A DNA stretch of 64,000 bases from Corynebacterium auris (GTDB lineage Bacteria > Actinomycetota > Actinomycetes > Mycobacteriales > Mycobacteriaceae): NCBI RefSeq assembly GCF_030408575.1, contig NZ_CP047047.1:930001-994000 (forward strand). The letters are read 5' to 3'. Under the pieces are notes generated by a model. The model was not told the origin of the DNA and made no database searches. It was given only the letters and a program-made list of their open reading frames with translations. Positions 15,857 through 26,195 of the stretch are shown one piece after another. Numbering within the stretch: position 1 is the first letter of the stretch; the number at the start of each line of letters is the position of its first letter. Position numbers and translations under genes: made by a program.

Positions 15857-17494
15857 TTACTGGGCGAGCGCCTCGAAGTAGCCGGGGGCGTCGGTGGTGT
15901 GGACCTCGCCGGAGCGCAGGTAGTCCACGACGATGCGGTCCACGGCGGCGTTGCCCAGGCCCACGTGGCCGTGGCCGGGGCCGTGGACGGTGACCAGGTG
16001 GGAGCCCATGGCGTTGGCGATGGTGCCGCGGCCGGCGTAGACCGTCTGGGGGTCGTTGAGCGCGTTGATCTGCAGGGGGCGCACTTTGAGCCCGGCGCCG
16101 CTGAGGGGGATTGTGCCGGTCACGGGCTGGGCGCCGGAGCAGTAGGCGCCAGAGCCGATGAGGGCGTTGGGGGCGGTGAAAATGTCGCCGGAGATAAAGT
16201 TGCTCCACACGGCGGCGGGGATGAGGGAGTAGTCGGGCGGGGTGACGTTTTCGTTGCACATCTGCACGGATTGGAGGCGCACCAGCGCCAAGGCGGAGGC
16301 TGCGAGCTCCTCGATCATTGCCTGCGAAGGCTCGGGCAGCTGGGGCGCTTCGAAGGTGCCGTTGGTCATGCGGGCGAGGGTGTCCCAGCTGCGCGCCTGA
16401 GGCAGGAAGATGCGTGTGTTGTTCAGCAGCGGCGACGCGGCCTGGTTGGCGCCGGGGTTGAGCAGGCGGGAGACGATTCCCTCGGCCTCCACGCGGGGTT
16501 TGCCGGTGGCGGTCATGACGTCCGCGCCCAGCTGGCCGGTGAACTCGAGCCCGGGCGGGAGGTCGCCGACGCGGGCGGGCGGCGGGGTGACGGTGGGGTT
16601 GGTGCCGGTCTCGGCGACGACGCGGCGGGACCAGTACTGGTACGCCTTGAGCGGGGTGTCGCCCATGCCGTAGGTGGCGTTGTTGGCTGCCACCCACGCG
16701 AAGTACTCGTTGAGCACGGCCTCGTAGCCGGCCTGCTGGTCGCGCATGAGCTGCTGCCACTGGGCGTTGGGGTCCATGGCGGAGTCAAGCACCACGCGGT
16801 CGGTGGTGGCAGGGAAGAGGGTGGCGTAGGCGGAGCCGAGGTAGGTGCCGTAGGACAGGCCCAGGATGGAAATGGTGTCGTAGCCCAGCGCGCGGCGGGC
16901 CGCGTCCCAGTCGCGGGCGTTGTTTTCCGTGGTGATCGTCGCGGCGTAGCCGGGGTGCGGGCCGTCGCAGGCCGCGCGGCTCTGGGCACCGGAGCTCAGC
17001 AGGCCTTCGGCCTGGACGCGTGCCAGTGAGGAAAGGCCAGAGACCTCCGGCAGGGTGCACTCGAGGGGTGTGGAGTGGAGCAGCCCGCGCGGTTGGACGA
17101 TGACGCGGTCCCACTCGTCGACGATCTCCTGCGGCCATTCGAACCCGGCTTCGGGGGAGCCGAAGTAGGTGTAGCCGTCGCCGCCCGGGCCGCCGGGGTT
17201 GCCGAAGAGAACGCCGCGCTTGGCGGCCTGGTTGGCGGCCGGGATCTTCATCACGCCGATGGAGATGGTGGGGCTTGCGGGGTCGTCGTAACGCATTGGC
17301 GTGTCAAAGCTGCCGCATTGGGCGCTGGGGAGCGTGACCGAGGCGGGGCACTCCTCCCACCGAATCTGCGGTGCGGGATCGGCCGAGGCGGCGGGGGCGA
17401 AAACGCTGCTGGCGATGGCGGCGGCAGCGAGGAGTGATGCCGAGGTTTTTGCTGGGTGTTTCGCTGTCAATGTGTCGAGCCTTTCCAGGTTCAT
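15857..17494 (-). CDS. Secreted tripeptidyl-aminopeptidase-like alpha/beta hydrolase
   Basis: The protein has 545 residues with a Sec signal peptide (SASLLAAAAIASSVFAPAAS, cleavage near ASA). The hydrolase fold shows an oxyanion-hole motif FGNPGGPGGDG and the nucleophile elbow GLSYGTYLG. A C-terminal region with paired Cys (VQMCNENV, GAYCSGA) and the late His (VHGPGHGHVG) completes a TAP/SlpD-type peptidase. Members remove N-terminal tripeptides or dipeptides outside the cell; the substrate here is unknown. One oddity is VQPRGLLHSTPLEC where many relatives have a D-x-R-G motif. It is a single gene on the minus strand. Confidence 0.88.
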   Translation of the reverse strand: MNLERLDTLTAKHPAKTSASLLAAAAIASSVFAPAASADPAPQIRWEECPASVTLPSAQCGSFDTPMRYDDPASPTISIGVMKIPAANQAAKRGVLFGNPGGPGGDGYTYFGSPEAGFEWPQEIVDEWDRVIVQPRGLLHSTPLECTLPEVSGLSSLARVQAEGLLSSGAQSRAACDGPHPGYAATITTENNARDWDAARRALGYDTISILGLSYGTYLGSAYATLFPATTDRVVLDSAMDPNAQWQQLMRDQQAGYEAVLNEYFAWVAANNATYGMGDTPLKAYQYWSRRVVAETGTNPTVTPPPARVGDLPPGLEFTGQLGADVMTATGKPRVEAEGIVSRLLNPGANQAASPLLNNTRIFLPQARSWDTLARMTNGTFEAPQLPEPSQAMIEELAASALALVRLQSVQMCNENVTPPDYSLIPAAVWSNFISGDIFTAPNALIGSGAYCSGAQPVTGTIPLSGAGLKVRPLQINALNDPQTVYAGRGTIANAMGSHLVTVHGPGHGHVGLGNAAVDRIVVDYLRSGEVHTTDAPGYFEALAQ

Positions 17495-17571
17495 GACATG
17501 GATTTTTATGAACTGTGCCTCATACTAGCTATGCGCGCGATGGAAAGCGTGGCACGGGAAACAATGACAGC

Positions 17572-17611
17572 AAAGCGGCCGGTCGCCCTCTCGAGGGAGA
17601 CCGGCCACTTT
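17572..17611 (-). terminator. Rho-independent terminator of lutABC
   Basis: On the minus strand AGTGGCCGGTCTCCCT pairs with AGGGCGACCGGCCGCTTTG across a CGAG loop, a long GC-rich stem six bases after the lutC stop. Only a short T-run follows, as often in high-GC genomes. Confidence 0.8.
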
Positions 17612-17616
17612 GTGCG

Positions 17617-18252
17617 TTAAGGCGCCACCACCAGCACGATCAGGTCGCGCGGGCCGTGCACGCCCTCGACGCGGACGAGCTCGATGTCGGAGGTGGCGGA
17701 CGGCCCGGAGATCATCGTGGCGGGCTTTTCCGGGTCGATGCGCTCAATCATCTCCGGCACGCCGTAGACGACGGTGTCGGCGCGCACGATCACGACGTGG
17801 CGGTCCGGCACGAGGCTCAGCGCCCGGCGCCCGCAGACATCGTCGGCCTGCAGGGCGATGGTACCGGTCTGGGCGCAGGTGACGTGCGAGTCGGTGACCA
17901 CGGCGTCGACCGAGCCGAGATCGCGCGGGTCCGAGGCGGGGTCGTCGGGGCGGGCGGTGCCCTCGAAGCGCGAGAAAAGGGAGGCGTCGAGGCCCGGGGC
18001 GTGGACGACCTCAGAGCAGTCGCGCTCGCGCAGCACCGAGGCGAGGGTGGCGGGCAGGTCGCCTGCCGTGGTGTCCACTACGTCCGCTTTGTAGTCCACG
18101 AGCCGGTCGACGAGGAGCTCGCGCAGCTCCGCGGCGCTGTGCGAGGACTCGGTGCGGTACTCGCGGGCGGGGGTGACGTGGGAGGGGGCGTCGGAAAGCG
18201 CGAGCGCGTCGCGGATGCGGGCCAGGATCTCCTGTTTTGCGGTGCGGGCCAT
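17617..18252 (-). CDS. lutC: Lactate utilization protein C (LUD domain)
   Basis: The protein has 211 residues of the LUD family ([37 protein letters not shown]). With LutA and LutB it forms the iron-sulfur complex that oxidises L-lactate to pyruvate. It starts one base after the lutB stop, so it is last in the lutABC operon. The family core is complete. Confidence 0.92.
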   Translation of the reverse strand: MARTAKQEILARIRDALALSDAPSHVTPAREYRTESSHSAAELRELLVDRLVDYKADVVDTTAGDLPATLASVLRERDCSEVVHAPGLDASLFSRFEGTARPDDPASDPRDLGSVDAVVTDSHVTCAQTGTIALQADDVCGRRALSLVPDRHVVIVRADTVVYGVPEMIERIDPEKPATMISGPSATSDIELVRVEGVHGPRDLIVLVVAP

Positions 18253-18253
18253 G

Positions 18254-19771
18254 CTAGTTCTCCTCGTCCTGGTCGCTGGGGCGGGCGTCGGAAAGCAGCG
18301 TGCGGGCCTCCTCGGTGTCCCACCAGGAGCGGAAGGACTTCTTCGGGGGCACGGCGACGTCGCGGTAGTTGGTCCAGGCGGACAAGGGGGCGGGCAGGGT
18401 GGAGATCTGCCGGTTGAAGCCGCCGAGGACGCGGCCGAGCGCGACCATGCGCACGGCCTTGTCCCACAGCCCGGGTGTGCTCCAGAGCAGCCCCAGCGCG
18501 GCGAAGGCCTTCGACTCGGCGACGGGGGTGTGGTCCTCGACCTTGCGGTGGCGCAGCTCGAGGAGGATGTCGGTGATGGGGATTTTCACGGGGCAGACCT
18601 CGTCGCAGCGCCCGCATAGTGAGGAGGCGTAGGGCAGGGTGGCGTTCGGGTCGCTCGCCGAGTCCATGCCGGTCAGCTGCGGGGTAAGGATCGCCCCGAT
18701 CGGGCCGGGGTAGGTCGAGCCGTAGGAGTGGCCGCCTGCGCGCTCGTAGACGGGGCAGACGTTGAGGCACGCGGAGCAGCGGATGCACTTCAGGGCTTCG
18801 CGCCCGATGTCGTCGGCGAGCGCGGCGGTGCGGCCGTTGTCAAGCAGCACGATGTGGAAGTTGCGCGGGCCGTCGCCCTCGGTCACGCCCGTCCACAGGG
18901 AGGTGTAGGGGTTCATCCGCTCGCCGGTGGAGGAACGGGGCAGAAGCTGCAGGAAGACCCCGAGATCGGCGAAGGTGGGCACGAGCTTTTCGACGCCCAT
19001 CACGCTGATCAGGGTCTCGGGAAGCGTCAGGCACATCCGGCCGTTGCCCTCGGATTCCACGATGGAGATGGTGCCCGTCTCCGCGATGCCGAAGTTGGCG
19101 CCGGAGATGGCCACCTTTGCCTTCATGAACTGCTCGCGCAGAAACTTCCGCGCCGCCTCCGCCAACTCCTTCGGCTCGCTGGTCAGCGACTCGTCGGCGG
19201 TGGGCATGTGCGCGACGAAGGTGTCGCGGATCTCGGCGCGGTTGCGGTGAATGGCGGGCACGACGATGTGGGAGGGGAAGTCCTCGCCCAGCTGCACGAT
19301 GAGCTCCGCCAGGTCGGTCTCCTGCGCGTGGATCCCGGCCTTGTCCAGCTCCTCGTTGAGCGCGATCTCCTGGGTGGCCATCGACTTGATCTTGACCACC
19401 TCCGTCTCTCCGGTTTCCTCGATGAGGCGGCGGATGATGTCGTTGGCCTCGCGCGAATCGCGCGCCCAGTGCACGTGGCCGCCGCGCTTGGTCACCTCCG
19501 CCTCGAACTGCTCCAGCAGCTCCGGCAACCGCGCCAGCACGTCGCGCTTGATGGTGGAGCCGGCCTCGCGCAGCGCTTCCCAGTCGTCAAGCTCGTCGAC
19601 CACTCCCTGGCGCTTGGCCCGGATGGAGGTGGTGGCGTAGGTGAGGTTGCGCCTCTTTGTGACGTCGTCAAGCTCGCTGTGTGCCCTTTTTTGGAACTTT
19701 GTGGCCCCGCGCAGGTTGCTCGGGCCTTTCGCGCGCGGCGGCATGGCGGGCCTGCCCAGCATGACTTTCAC
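18254..19771 (-). CDS. lutB: Lactate utilization iron-sulfur protein LutB
   Basis: The protein has 505 residues from GTG 19771, which overlaps the lutA stop (CTGTGA); an ATG three codons later is an alternative. The LUD domain spans roughly residues 70-300 (for example [27 protein letters not shown]). It is followed by two 4Fe-4S clusters, [14 protein letters not shown] and [13 protein letters not shown]. It works with LutA/LutC in electron transfer from lactate. The frame stays open about 540 bases upstream inside lutA, but that part is a shadow of lutA and is not included. Confidence 0.92.
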   Translation of the reverse strand: MKVMLGRPAMPPRAKGPSNLRGATKFQKRAHSELDDVTKRRNLTYATTSIRAKRQGVVDELDDWEALREAGSTIKRDVLARLPELLEQFEAEVTKRGGHVHWARDSREANDIIRRLIEETGETEVVKIKSMATQEIALNEELDKAGIHAQETDLAELIVQLGEDFPSHIVVPAIHRNRAEIRDTFVAHMPTADESLTSEPKELAEAARKFLREQFMKAKVAISGANFGIAETGTISIVESEGNGRMCLTLPETLISVMGVEKLVPTFADLGVFLQLLPRSSTGERMNPYTSLWTGVTEGDGPRNFHIVLLDNGRTAALADDIGREALKCIRCSACLNVCPVYERAGGHSYGSTYPGPIGAILTPQLTGMDSASDPNATLPYASSLCGRCDEVCPVKIPITDILLELRHRKVEDHTPVAESKAFAALGLLWSTPGLWDKAVRMVALGRVLGGFNRQISTLPAPLSAWTNYRDVAVPPKKSFRSWWDTEEARTLLSDARPSDQDEEN

Positions 19772-20553
19772 AGCATGGCCTCCCTCGAGTAGGCGGCTGA
19801 GGTCGGCGTCCACGGGTGCTCCCTCGTCGAGGCGAGGATCTCCGCGATGTGCACCGCGCGCACGCCGAGGTGCTGGCGGCTCAGCGCCCCGGCGATGTTC
19901 ATTAGGCAGGAGGAATCGCCCGCCGTGACGTACTCGGCCTCGGTCTCCTTGATGTGGCGGGCCTTGTCGGCGACCATCGCGGCGGAGACCTCGGCCATCT
20001 TCACCGCGAAGGTGCCGCCGAAACCGCAGCACTCCTCCTTGAGCGGCAAGTCCACAAGCTCCAGGCCCGCGACGTTTTGCAGCAGCTGGTAGGGGCGCTC
20101 GCCCACGCCGAGGATGCGTTTCGAGTGGCAGGACTCGTGGTAGGTCACCCGGTGGGGGAAGAAGGCGCCGAGCTCGGTGGTCCCGGCGACGTCGACGATA
20201 AACTCGGTGAGCTCGTAGGTCTTCGTCGCGGTGGCGGCGGCGGCCTCGGCGAGCCCGGGGGAACCATAGCGCGAAGCGAGGCGTTCGTGCTGGTGGCGCA
20301 CGGCGCCAGCGCACGAGCCGGAGGGCGCGACGACGTAGTCGATGGAGGGGTCGGAAAATGCCTCGACGTAGGTCTCGACGATCGGCGCCGCCTGGCGCTG
20401 GTACCCGGTGTTGATGTGCATCTGCCCGCAGCAGGTCTGCCCTTCGGGCACGACGACCTCGTAGCCGAGGCGGGCCAGCACGAGCGCGGAGGCTTTGTGC
20501 GCGTCCGGGAACAGGGCGTCACCGATGCAGGTCGGAAACAGCGCTACACGCAT
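19768..20553 (-). CDS. lutA: Lactate utilization protein A (CCG-domain Fe-S oxidoreductase)
   Basis: The protein has 261 residues with two CCG (cysteine-rich) domains. TCCGQMH with an upstream Cys, and ESCHSKR with EECCGFGG, are the cluster or heterodisulfide ligands. The start MRVALFPTC at ATG 20553 is preferred because GGAG lies six bases upstream; an ATG four codons earlier (20565) is also possible. It is first gene of the lutABC operon. Confidence 0.92.
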   Translation of the reverse strand: MRVALFPTCIGDALFPDAHKASALVLARLGYEVVVPEGQTCCGQMHINTGYQRQAAPIVETYVEAFSDPSIDYVVAPSGSCAGAVRHQHERLASRYGSPGLAEAAAATATKTYELTEFIVDVAGTTELGAFFPHRVTYHESCHSKRILGVGERPYQLLQNVAGLELVDLPLKEECCGFGGTFAVKMAEVSAAMVADKARHIKETEAEYVTAGDSSCLMNIAGALSRQHLGVRAVHIAEILASTREHPWTPTSAAYSREAML

Positions 20554-20698
20554 GTGTGGCTCCATTCTTTCCAGAATCTATCCAGCGAATATGAGGTTAA
20601 CGCGATACTACGCCTGGCCGCAGGCCCATGTGCCGCCTCATGGGTCCCGCCGAGGCTGAGGGGGAGGATGTCCGCGGCCTCAATTACACTGTTGGCCC

Positions 20699-22351
20699 AT
20701 GACGCCAGCAGACCTCGCCGCCACGATCAAGAGGGCCACCACCGACGTTCTCACGGCCCACGAGCTCGACGCCACCGTCGTTCCGGAGACGGTCACGGTG
20801 GAGCGCCCCCGCAACCCGGAGCACGGCGACTACGCAACCAACATCGCCCTCCAAGTGGCCAAGAAGGCTGGCACCAACCCGCGCGAGCTCGCCGCATGGC
20901 TTGTCGACGCCCTCTCGGCCGACCCCGACATCGCCACCGCCGAGGCCGCCGGCCCCGGCTTTATCAACCTGCGCCTGGCCACGGGCGCCCAGGGCAAGAT
21001 CGTCACCGACATCCTCGCCGCGGGCACCGAATACGGCCGCTCCGACGCCTACGCCGGGCAGAAGATCAACCTCGAGTTCGTCTCGGCCAACCCCACCGGC
21101 CCGATCCACCTGGGTGGCACCCGCTGGGCCGCGGTCGGCGACTCCCTCGGCCGCGTTCTCGAGGCCTCCGGCGCCGCGGTGACCCGCGAGTACTACTTCA
21201 ACGACCACGGCGGGCAGATCGACCGCTTCGCCCGCTCGCTGGTGGCGGCGGCGAAGGGCGAGCCAACCCCGGACGACGGCTACGGCGGTGACTACATTGC
21301 GGAGATCGCCGGGCGGGTCGTCGACAAGCGCCCAGCTGTGCTCGAGGGGGAGCCCGCCGCGGTGCAGGAGACCTTCCGCGCGGAGGGCGTGGAGATGATG
21401 TTCGCCCACATCAAGCAGTCCCTCCACGACTTCGGCGTCGACTTCGACGTCTACTTCCACGAGAACTCCCTGTTCGAGTCCGGGGCGGTGGACCGCGCGA
21501 TCCAGACGCTCAAGGACAACGGCAACCTGTACGAATCCGAGGGCGCGTGGTGGCTGCGCTCCACCGACTTCGGCGACGACAAAGACCGGGTGGTGCTCAA
21601 GTCCGACGGCGACGCGGCCTATATCGCCGGCGACATCGCCTACGTGGCCGACAAGTTCGAGCGCGGCCACACGCTGGCCATTTACATGCTCGGCGCTGAC
21701 CACCACGGCTACATCGCGCGCCTGCGCGCGGCGGCGCAGGCGCTCGGCTACGACCCGGAGGCCGTCGAGGTGCTCATCGGGCAGATGGTCAACCTCGTGC
21801 GCGACGGCAAACCGGTGAAGATGTCGAAGCGCGCCGGGACGATCATCACCCTCGACGACCTGGTCGACGCGATCGGGGTCGACGGCGCCCGCTACGCCCT
21901 CGTGCGCTCCTCCGTCGACCAGACCCTGGACATCGACCTGGACCTGTGGACAAAGCAGTCCTCGGACAACCCCGTTTATTACGTGCAGTACGGGCACGCG
22001 CGCCTGTGCTCTCTCCAGCGCAAAGCGGCCGAGGCGGGGGTTGACCACGCCGGGGCCGACGTCGCGCTGCTGTCGCACGAGAAGGAGGGCGACCTCATCC
22101 GCACGCTCGGCGAGTTCCCGGCGGTTGTCCGAGCCGCCGCCGACCTGCGCGAGCCGCACCGCATCGCCCGCTACGCCGAGGAGCTCGCCAGCGCCTTCCA
22201 CAAGTTCTACGACTCCTGCCAGATCCTGCCCAAGGCGGGCGAGGATCCGGAGCCGATCCACGCCGCGCGCCTCGCTCTGGCTGCGGCGACCCGCCACGTT
22301 TTGGCCAACGCCCTGCGCCTTGTCGGCGTCACGGCCCCGGAGAGGATGTAG
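20699..22351 (+). CDS. argS: Arginyl-tRNA synthetase
   Basis: The protein has 550 residues of class Ia. The N-terminal Add1 domain is at about 1-90. The HIGH-equivalent is [15 protein letters not shown] (HLGG variant, normal for ArgRS), KMSKR is at about residue 377, and the C-terminal DALR anticodon-binding domain includes [10 protein letters not shown]. It charges tRNA-Arg, and a tRNA-Arg gene lies 5 kb upstream. lysA begins three bases after the stop, an arrangement conserved in corynebacteria (argS-lysA). Confidence 0.96.
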   Translation: MTPADLAATIKRATTDVLTAHELDATVVPETVTVERPRNPEHGDYATNIALQVAKKAGTNPRELAAWLVDALSADPDIATAEAAGPGFINLRLATGAQGKIVTDILAAGTEYGRSDAYAGQKINLEFVSANPTGPIHLGGTRWAAVGDSLGRVLEASGAAVTREYYFNDHGGQIDRFARSLVAAAKGEPTPDDGYGGDYIAEIAGRVVDKRPAVLEGEPAAVQETFRAEGVEMMFAHIKQSLHDFGVDFDVYFHENSLFESGAVDRAIQTLKDNGNLYESEGAWWLRSTDFGDDKDRVVLKSDGDAAYIAGDIAYVADKFERGHTLAIYMLGADHHGYIARLRAAAQALGYDPEAVEVLIGQMVNLVRDGKPVKMSKRAGTIITLDDLVDAIGVDGARYALVRSSVDQTLDIDLDLWTKQSSDNPVYYVQYGHARLCSLQRKAAEAGVDHAGADVALLSHEKEGDLIRTLGEFPAVVRAAADLREPHRIARYAEELASAFHKFYDSCQILPKAGEDPEPIHAARLALAAATRHVLANALRLVGVTAPERM

Positions 22352-22354
22352 CGA

Positions 22355-23764
22355 ATGCTCGATCCCGTCCTGAACACGGCGAACCTCTCCCGCGACGATT
22401 TGCTGCGGATGCGGCACAACGAGGCCGGCTGCTTTAATGACCTGCCCGCCCACGTGTGGCCCCGCAACGCCGCCCGCCACGAGGACGGCTCTGTCTCCAT
22501 CGCCGGCGTGCCGCTGACGGAGATCGCCGCCGAATACGGTACTCCGGTCATGGTCGTCGACGAGGACGACTTCCGGTCCCGCTGCCGCGACATGGCCCGC
22601 GCGTACGGTAACCCGGCGCACGTGCACTACGCGGCGAAGGCGTTTTTGACCACGCGCATTGCCAGGTGGGTGGCGGAAGAAGGCCTCGCCCTCGACGTAG
22701 CCAGCGAGAACGAGCTGCTCATCGCTTTGGCCGCAGATTTCCCGGCGCAGCGGATCACCGCCCACGGCAACAGCAAGAGCGATTCATTTCTGCGCCGCTG
22801 CGTGACCAGCGGCGTCGGCCACGTGGTCATCGACTCCCACCAGGAGCTCGACACGCTAAACCGCATCGCCGGGGAAGAGGGCGCGGTGCAGGACGTGTTT
22901 ATCCGCGTCAAGCCCGGTGTGGAGGCGCACACCCACGAGTTCATCGCCACCAGCCACGAGGACCAGAAGTTCGGCCTGTCCCTGGCCTCCGGCTCCGCGT
23001 TCCGCGCGGCACAGTCGGCGCACGACGCACCGAATCTCCGCCTGACCGGCCTGCACTGCCACGTCGGCTCCCAGGTCTTCGACGCCGAGGGCTTCAAACT
23101 CGCCGCTTCCCGCGTGCTGGGCCTGTACGCCACGATCTACAAGGAGCTCGGCCTCCACTTGGACTTCCTGGACCTCGGCGGCGGCTACGGCATCGCGTAC
23201 ACGGTGGAGGAAGAGCCGCTTGATGTCGACGCCGTCGCCCGCGACCTGCTCCGCGCCGTCAGGGACGCGGCCGGGGACCTGGGCATTGCCCCGCCCACGG
23301 TGATCGTGGAGCCGGGCCGCGCGATCGCCGGCCCCGCGGCCGTGACCGTCTACTCTGTGGGCACCGTCAAGGACGTCCGCGTGACCGACGAGGCCACCCG
23401 CCGTTACATCGCCGTCGATGGGGGGATGAGCGATAATATTCGCACCGCGCTCTACGGCGCCGAGTACGACGCGCGCATTGTCAACCGCAACACCGAAGGC
23501 GACCCGCACGCGACGCGTCTGGTCGGATCCCACTGCGAATCCGGCGACATCCTCATCAATAATGCCCTCTGGCCTGACGATATCGCCCCCGGCGACCTCA
23601 TCGCCCTCGCCGCCACCGGAGCATACTGCTTTTCCATGGCGTCCAACTACAACTGCTTCGGCCGGCCCGCGGTGGTCAGCGTGCGCGAGGGGAAGATCAC
23701 CCCGATGGTCCGCCGCGAGACCATTGATGACTTACTCGCCCGAGAGGTTTTTGTAGACTCGTAG
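22355..23764 (+). CDS. lysA: Diaminopimelate decarboxylase
   Basis: The protein has 469 residues of PLP fold type III. The PLP lysine is in [10 protein letters not shown] (about residue 91). The phosphate/active-site motifs are [16 protein letters not shown] and SHCESGDIL, and YNCFGRP is near the C-terminus. It makes L-lysine from meso-diaminopimelate; this also controls the DAP pool for peptidoglycan. It is cotranscribed with argS (3-base gap). A stem-loop follows before hom. Confidence 0.96.
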   Translation: MLDPVLNTANLSRDDLLRMRHNEAGCFNDLPAHVWPRNAARHEDGSVSIAGVPLTEIAAEYGTPVMVVDEDDFRSRCRDMARAYGNPAHVHYAAKAFLTTRIARWVAEEGLALDVASENELLIALAADFPAQRITAHGNSKSDSFLRRCVTSGVGHVVIDSHQELDTLNRIAGEEGAVQDVFIRVKPGVEAHTHEFIATSHEDQKFGLSLASGSAFRAAQSAHDAPNLRLTGLHCHVGSQVFDAEGFKLAASRVLGLYATIYKELGLHLDFLDLGGGYGIAYTVEEEPLDVDAVARDLLRAVRDAAGDLGIAPPTVIVEPGRAIAGPAAVTVYSVGTVKDVRVTDEATRRYIAVDGGMSDNIRTALYGAEYDARIVNRNTEGDPHATRLVGSHCESGDILINNALWPDDIAPGDLIALAATGAYCFSMASNYNCFGRPAVVSVREGKITPMVRRETIDDLLAREVFVDS

Positions 23765-23780
23765 GGCATTACGTCCGCAA

Positions 23781-23816
23781 CGGCCGCTTCGCCCCGCCAC
23801 CTCGGCGAAAGCGGCC
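23781..23816 (+). terminator. GC-rich stem-loop between lysA and hom
   Basis: CGGCCGCTTCGCC pairs with GGCGAAAGCGGCCG (one mismatch/bulge) across a short loop. There is no U-tract. It may terminate argS-lysA or regulate read-through into hom-thrB. Confidence 0.55.
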
Positions 23817-23839
23817 GGTAACTATGACACAGGAGTACC

Positions 23840-25192
23840 ATGACCGCGCTGAGTTCCGAAGGCAGGAACGGAAACTACCCCGGTAAGGGTATCGGGCAAC
23901 CCGTGGGGGTCGCCTTGCTGGGTATGGGAACCGTCGGCACTGAGGTACTGCGCCTGATCAACGAGTTCTCCAGCAACCTCGAACACCGCATCGGTGGCCC
24001 GATCGACGTCCGCGGCGTGGCCGTGTCCGACCTGAGCAAGAAGCGCGAGGTGCTCGACCACTTCCCAGACATCACTCTTACGGATAACGCCCGTGAGTTG
24101 ATCGACCGGGATGACGTCGACATCGTGGTCGAGGTCATCGGCGGCATTGACTACCCGCGCGAGCTGGTCCTCGCCGCGCTCAACGCCGGCAAATCCGTGG
24201 TTACCGCGAACAAGGCCCTCATCGCCGCCCACGCCGACGAGCTTTCCGATGCCGCCAACGCCGCCGGCGTCGACCTTTACTACGAGGCAGCCGTGGCCGC
24301 CGCGATCCCGGTGGTGGGCATGCTGCGCCGCTCCCTGGCGGGCGACCAGGTCCAGCGCATCTCCGGCATTGTCAACGGCACGACTAACTACGTGCTGGAC
24401 GCGATGGCGTCCACCGGCATGACCTACGACGAGGCTCTCGCCGAGGCCACCCGCTTGGGCTATGCGGAAGCTGACCCGACCGCAGATGTCGAGGGCCATG
24501 ACGCCGCTTCCAAGGCCGCGATCATGGCGTCGATGGGCTTCCACTCCCGCGTGACCTACGATGACGTCCACGCAGAAGGCATCACCAACATCACCGCCGC
24601 GGACATCGAGGCTGCGCGCGAAGCCGGTTTCACCATCAAGCTGCTCGCCATTTGCGAAAGGCTTATCGACGACGCCGGTCAGACCTCCGTCTCCGCCCGC
24701 GTTCACCCGACGCTCGTGCCGAACGACCACCCGCTGGCCACCGTCGATAAGTCCTACAACGCCGTGTTCGTCGAGGCTGAGGCCGCTGGCCGCCTGATGT
24801 TCTACGGCAACGGCGCCGGCGGTGCGCCCACCGCCTCCGCCGTCCTCGGCGACCTGGTCGGCGCAGCCCGCAACAAGATCCACGGCGGCCGCGCCCCGGC
24901 CGAGAACCCGTACGCGCACTACCCGGTCGCGGACTTCGGCGACGTGCCCACGCGCTACCACATCGATATGTCGGTGGCTGACCGCGCCGGTGTCCTGGCC
25001 GAGATCTCCCGCCGCTTCGCCGCGCAGAACATCTCCATCTCCGCGGTCCGCCAGGAGGAATCGGGCGAGCACTCCCGCCTGATCGTGGTCACCCACAAAT
25101 CCCTCGAGAGCAAGCTGGCCGCGATCGTCGACGAACTCCGTGAGATCGACGAGGTCAAGGCCATCAACTCCGTCATCCGTCTCGGGGCTTAG
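23840..25192 (+). CDS. hom: Homoserine dehydrogenase
   Basis: The protein has 450 residues. The NAD(P)-binding loop is [12 protein letters not shown], the catalytic domain includes [14 protein letters not shown] and [17 protein letters not shown], and the C-terminal ACT domain from about residue 370 ([14 protein letters not shown]) is where threonine feedback inhibition acts in C. glutamicum Hom. AGGAG lies before the ATG. It converts aspartate semialdehyde to homoserine for Thr, Met and Ile. thrB begins two bases after the stop, so hom-thrB is an operon. Confidence 0.95.
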   Translation: MTALSSEGRNGNYPGKGIGQPVGVALLGMGTVGTEVLRLINEFSSNLEHRIGGPIDVRGVAVSDLSKKREVLDHFPDITLTDNARELIDRDDVDIVVEVIGGIDYPRELVLAALNAGKSVVTANKALIAAHADELSDAANAAGVDLYYEAAVAAAIPVVGMLRRSLAGDQVQRISGIVNGTTNYVLDAMASTGMTYDEALAEATRLGYAEADPTADVEGHDAASKAAIMASMGFHSRVTYDDVHAEGITNITAADIEAAREAGFTIKLLAICERLIDDAGQTSVSARVHPTLVPNDHPLATVDKSYNAVFVEAEAAGRLMFYGNGAGGAPTASAVLGDLVGAARNKIHGGRAPAENPYAHYPVADFGDVPTRYHIDMSVADRAGVLAEISRRFAAQNISISAVRQEESGEHSRLIVVTHKSLESKLAAIVDELREIDEVKAINSVIRLGA

Positions 25193-25194
25193 CC

Positions 25195-26124
25195 ATGAGC
25201 ATTGATCTTGAGGTAGGTTTGCGCGCCCGCGTGACGGTTCCCGGCAGTTCCGCGAACCTGGGCCCTGGTTTTGACACCCTCGGTGTGGCGGTGGGAATCT
25301 ACGACACCGTCGAGGTGGAAGTTACGGGCTCCGGCCTAGAGGTGGAGATCTTCGGCGAGGGCGCCGGTGACCTGCCCCGCGATAGCTCTCACCTCGTGGT
25401 CAAGGCGATCAACTCGGGCCTCCATGCCGCCGACGTCCACGCTCCGGGGCTGAAGGTGACCTGCCACAACAGCATCCCGCAGTCCCGCGGACTGGGATCG
25501 TCCGCCTCCGCTGCCGTCGCCGGCGTTGTCGCCGCGAATACGCTTGCCGGCGGGCCGCTGAGCACCGACGAGATCATCCAGCTCAGCTCCGCGTTCGAGG
25601 GCCACCCCGACAACGCCGCCGCCAGCGTCGTGGGCGGAGCGGTGGTGTCGTGGACGAACATTCCCGTCGACGGCGTGTCCCAACCGGAGTACCGCGCGGT
25701 CTCGGTCACAGTGCACAAGGACATCATGGCCACGGCGCTCGTCCCAGACTTTTACGCGTCCACGCACGCTGTGCGAAAGGTGCTGCCTTCGCACGTCACG
25801 CATACCGACGCCCGCTTCAACGTCTCCCGCACAGCGGTGATGACGGTGGCGATCCAGACTCACCCCGAATTCCTCTGGGAGGGTACCCGCGACCGCCTGC
25901 ACCAGCCCTACCGCTCCGACGTCCTGCCGGTTACGGCCGAGTGGGTCAACCGGCTGCGCAACCGCGGCTACGCCGCCTACCTGTCCGGTGCCGGCCCGAC
26001 CGCCATGGTGTTGTCCACGGAGCCGGTCGACCCGAAGATCCTCGAGTCCGCGCGTGAGGCCGGCCTCCGCGTCCTCGAGCTCGACATCGCCGGGCCTGTG
26101 ACTGCGGAACTGCTCCGCGCGTAG
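25195..26124 (+). CDS. thrB: Homoserine kinase
   Basis: The protein has 309 residues of the GHMP kinase fold. The motifs are [15 protein letters not shown] near the N-terminus, the ATP loop [16 protein letters not shown] and the C-terminal [11 protein letters not shown]. It phosphorylates homoserine on the way to threonine. thrC is not adjacent in this window. Convergent with the acyl-CoA ligase gene. Confidence 0.95.
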   Translation: MSIDLEVGLRARVTVPGSSANLGPGFDTLGVAVGIYDTVEVEVTGSGLEVEIFGEGAGDLPRDSSHLVVKAINSGLHAADVHAPGLKVTCHNSIPQSRGLGSSASAAVAGVVAANTLAGGPLSTDEIIQLSSAFEGHPDNAAASVVGGAVVSWTNIPVDGVSQPEYRAVSVTVHKDIMATALVPDFYASTHAVRKVLPSHVTHTDARFNVSRTAVMTVAIQTHPEFLWEGTRDRLHQPYRSDVLPVTAEWVNRLRNRGYAAYLSGAGPTAMVLSTEPVDPKILESAREAGLRVLELDIAGPVTAELLRA

Positions 26125-26195
26125 ACGCGTCGAAGGGCCGCTCCCAGACCTACGATGGCGCCTCTCCGTGACGACATGGGGGCGCCTGGAGAACG

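Noticed and set aside
19772..20314. Upstream extension of lutB frame
   Set aside because: Lies inside lutA in another frame and is Arg-rich nonsense. The lutB family begins at 19771.
22340..22360. Riboswitch or leader before lysA
   Set aside because: The gap to argS is only three bases, so no room for one.
20684..22765. 693-codon minus-strand open frame opposite argS/lysA
   Set aside because: Antisense shadow of two clear housekeeping genes.
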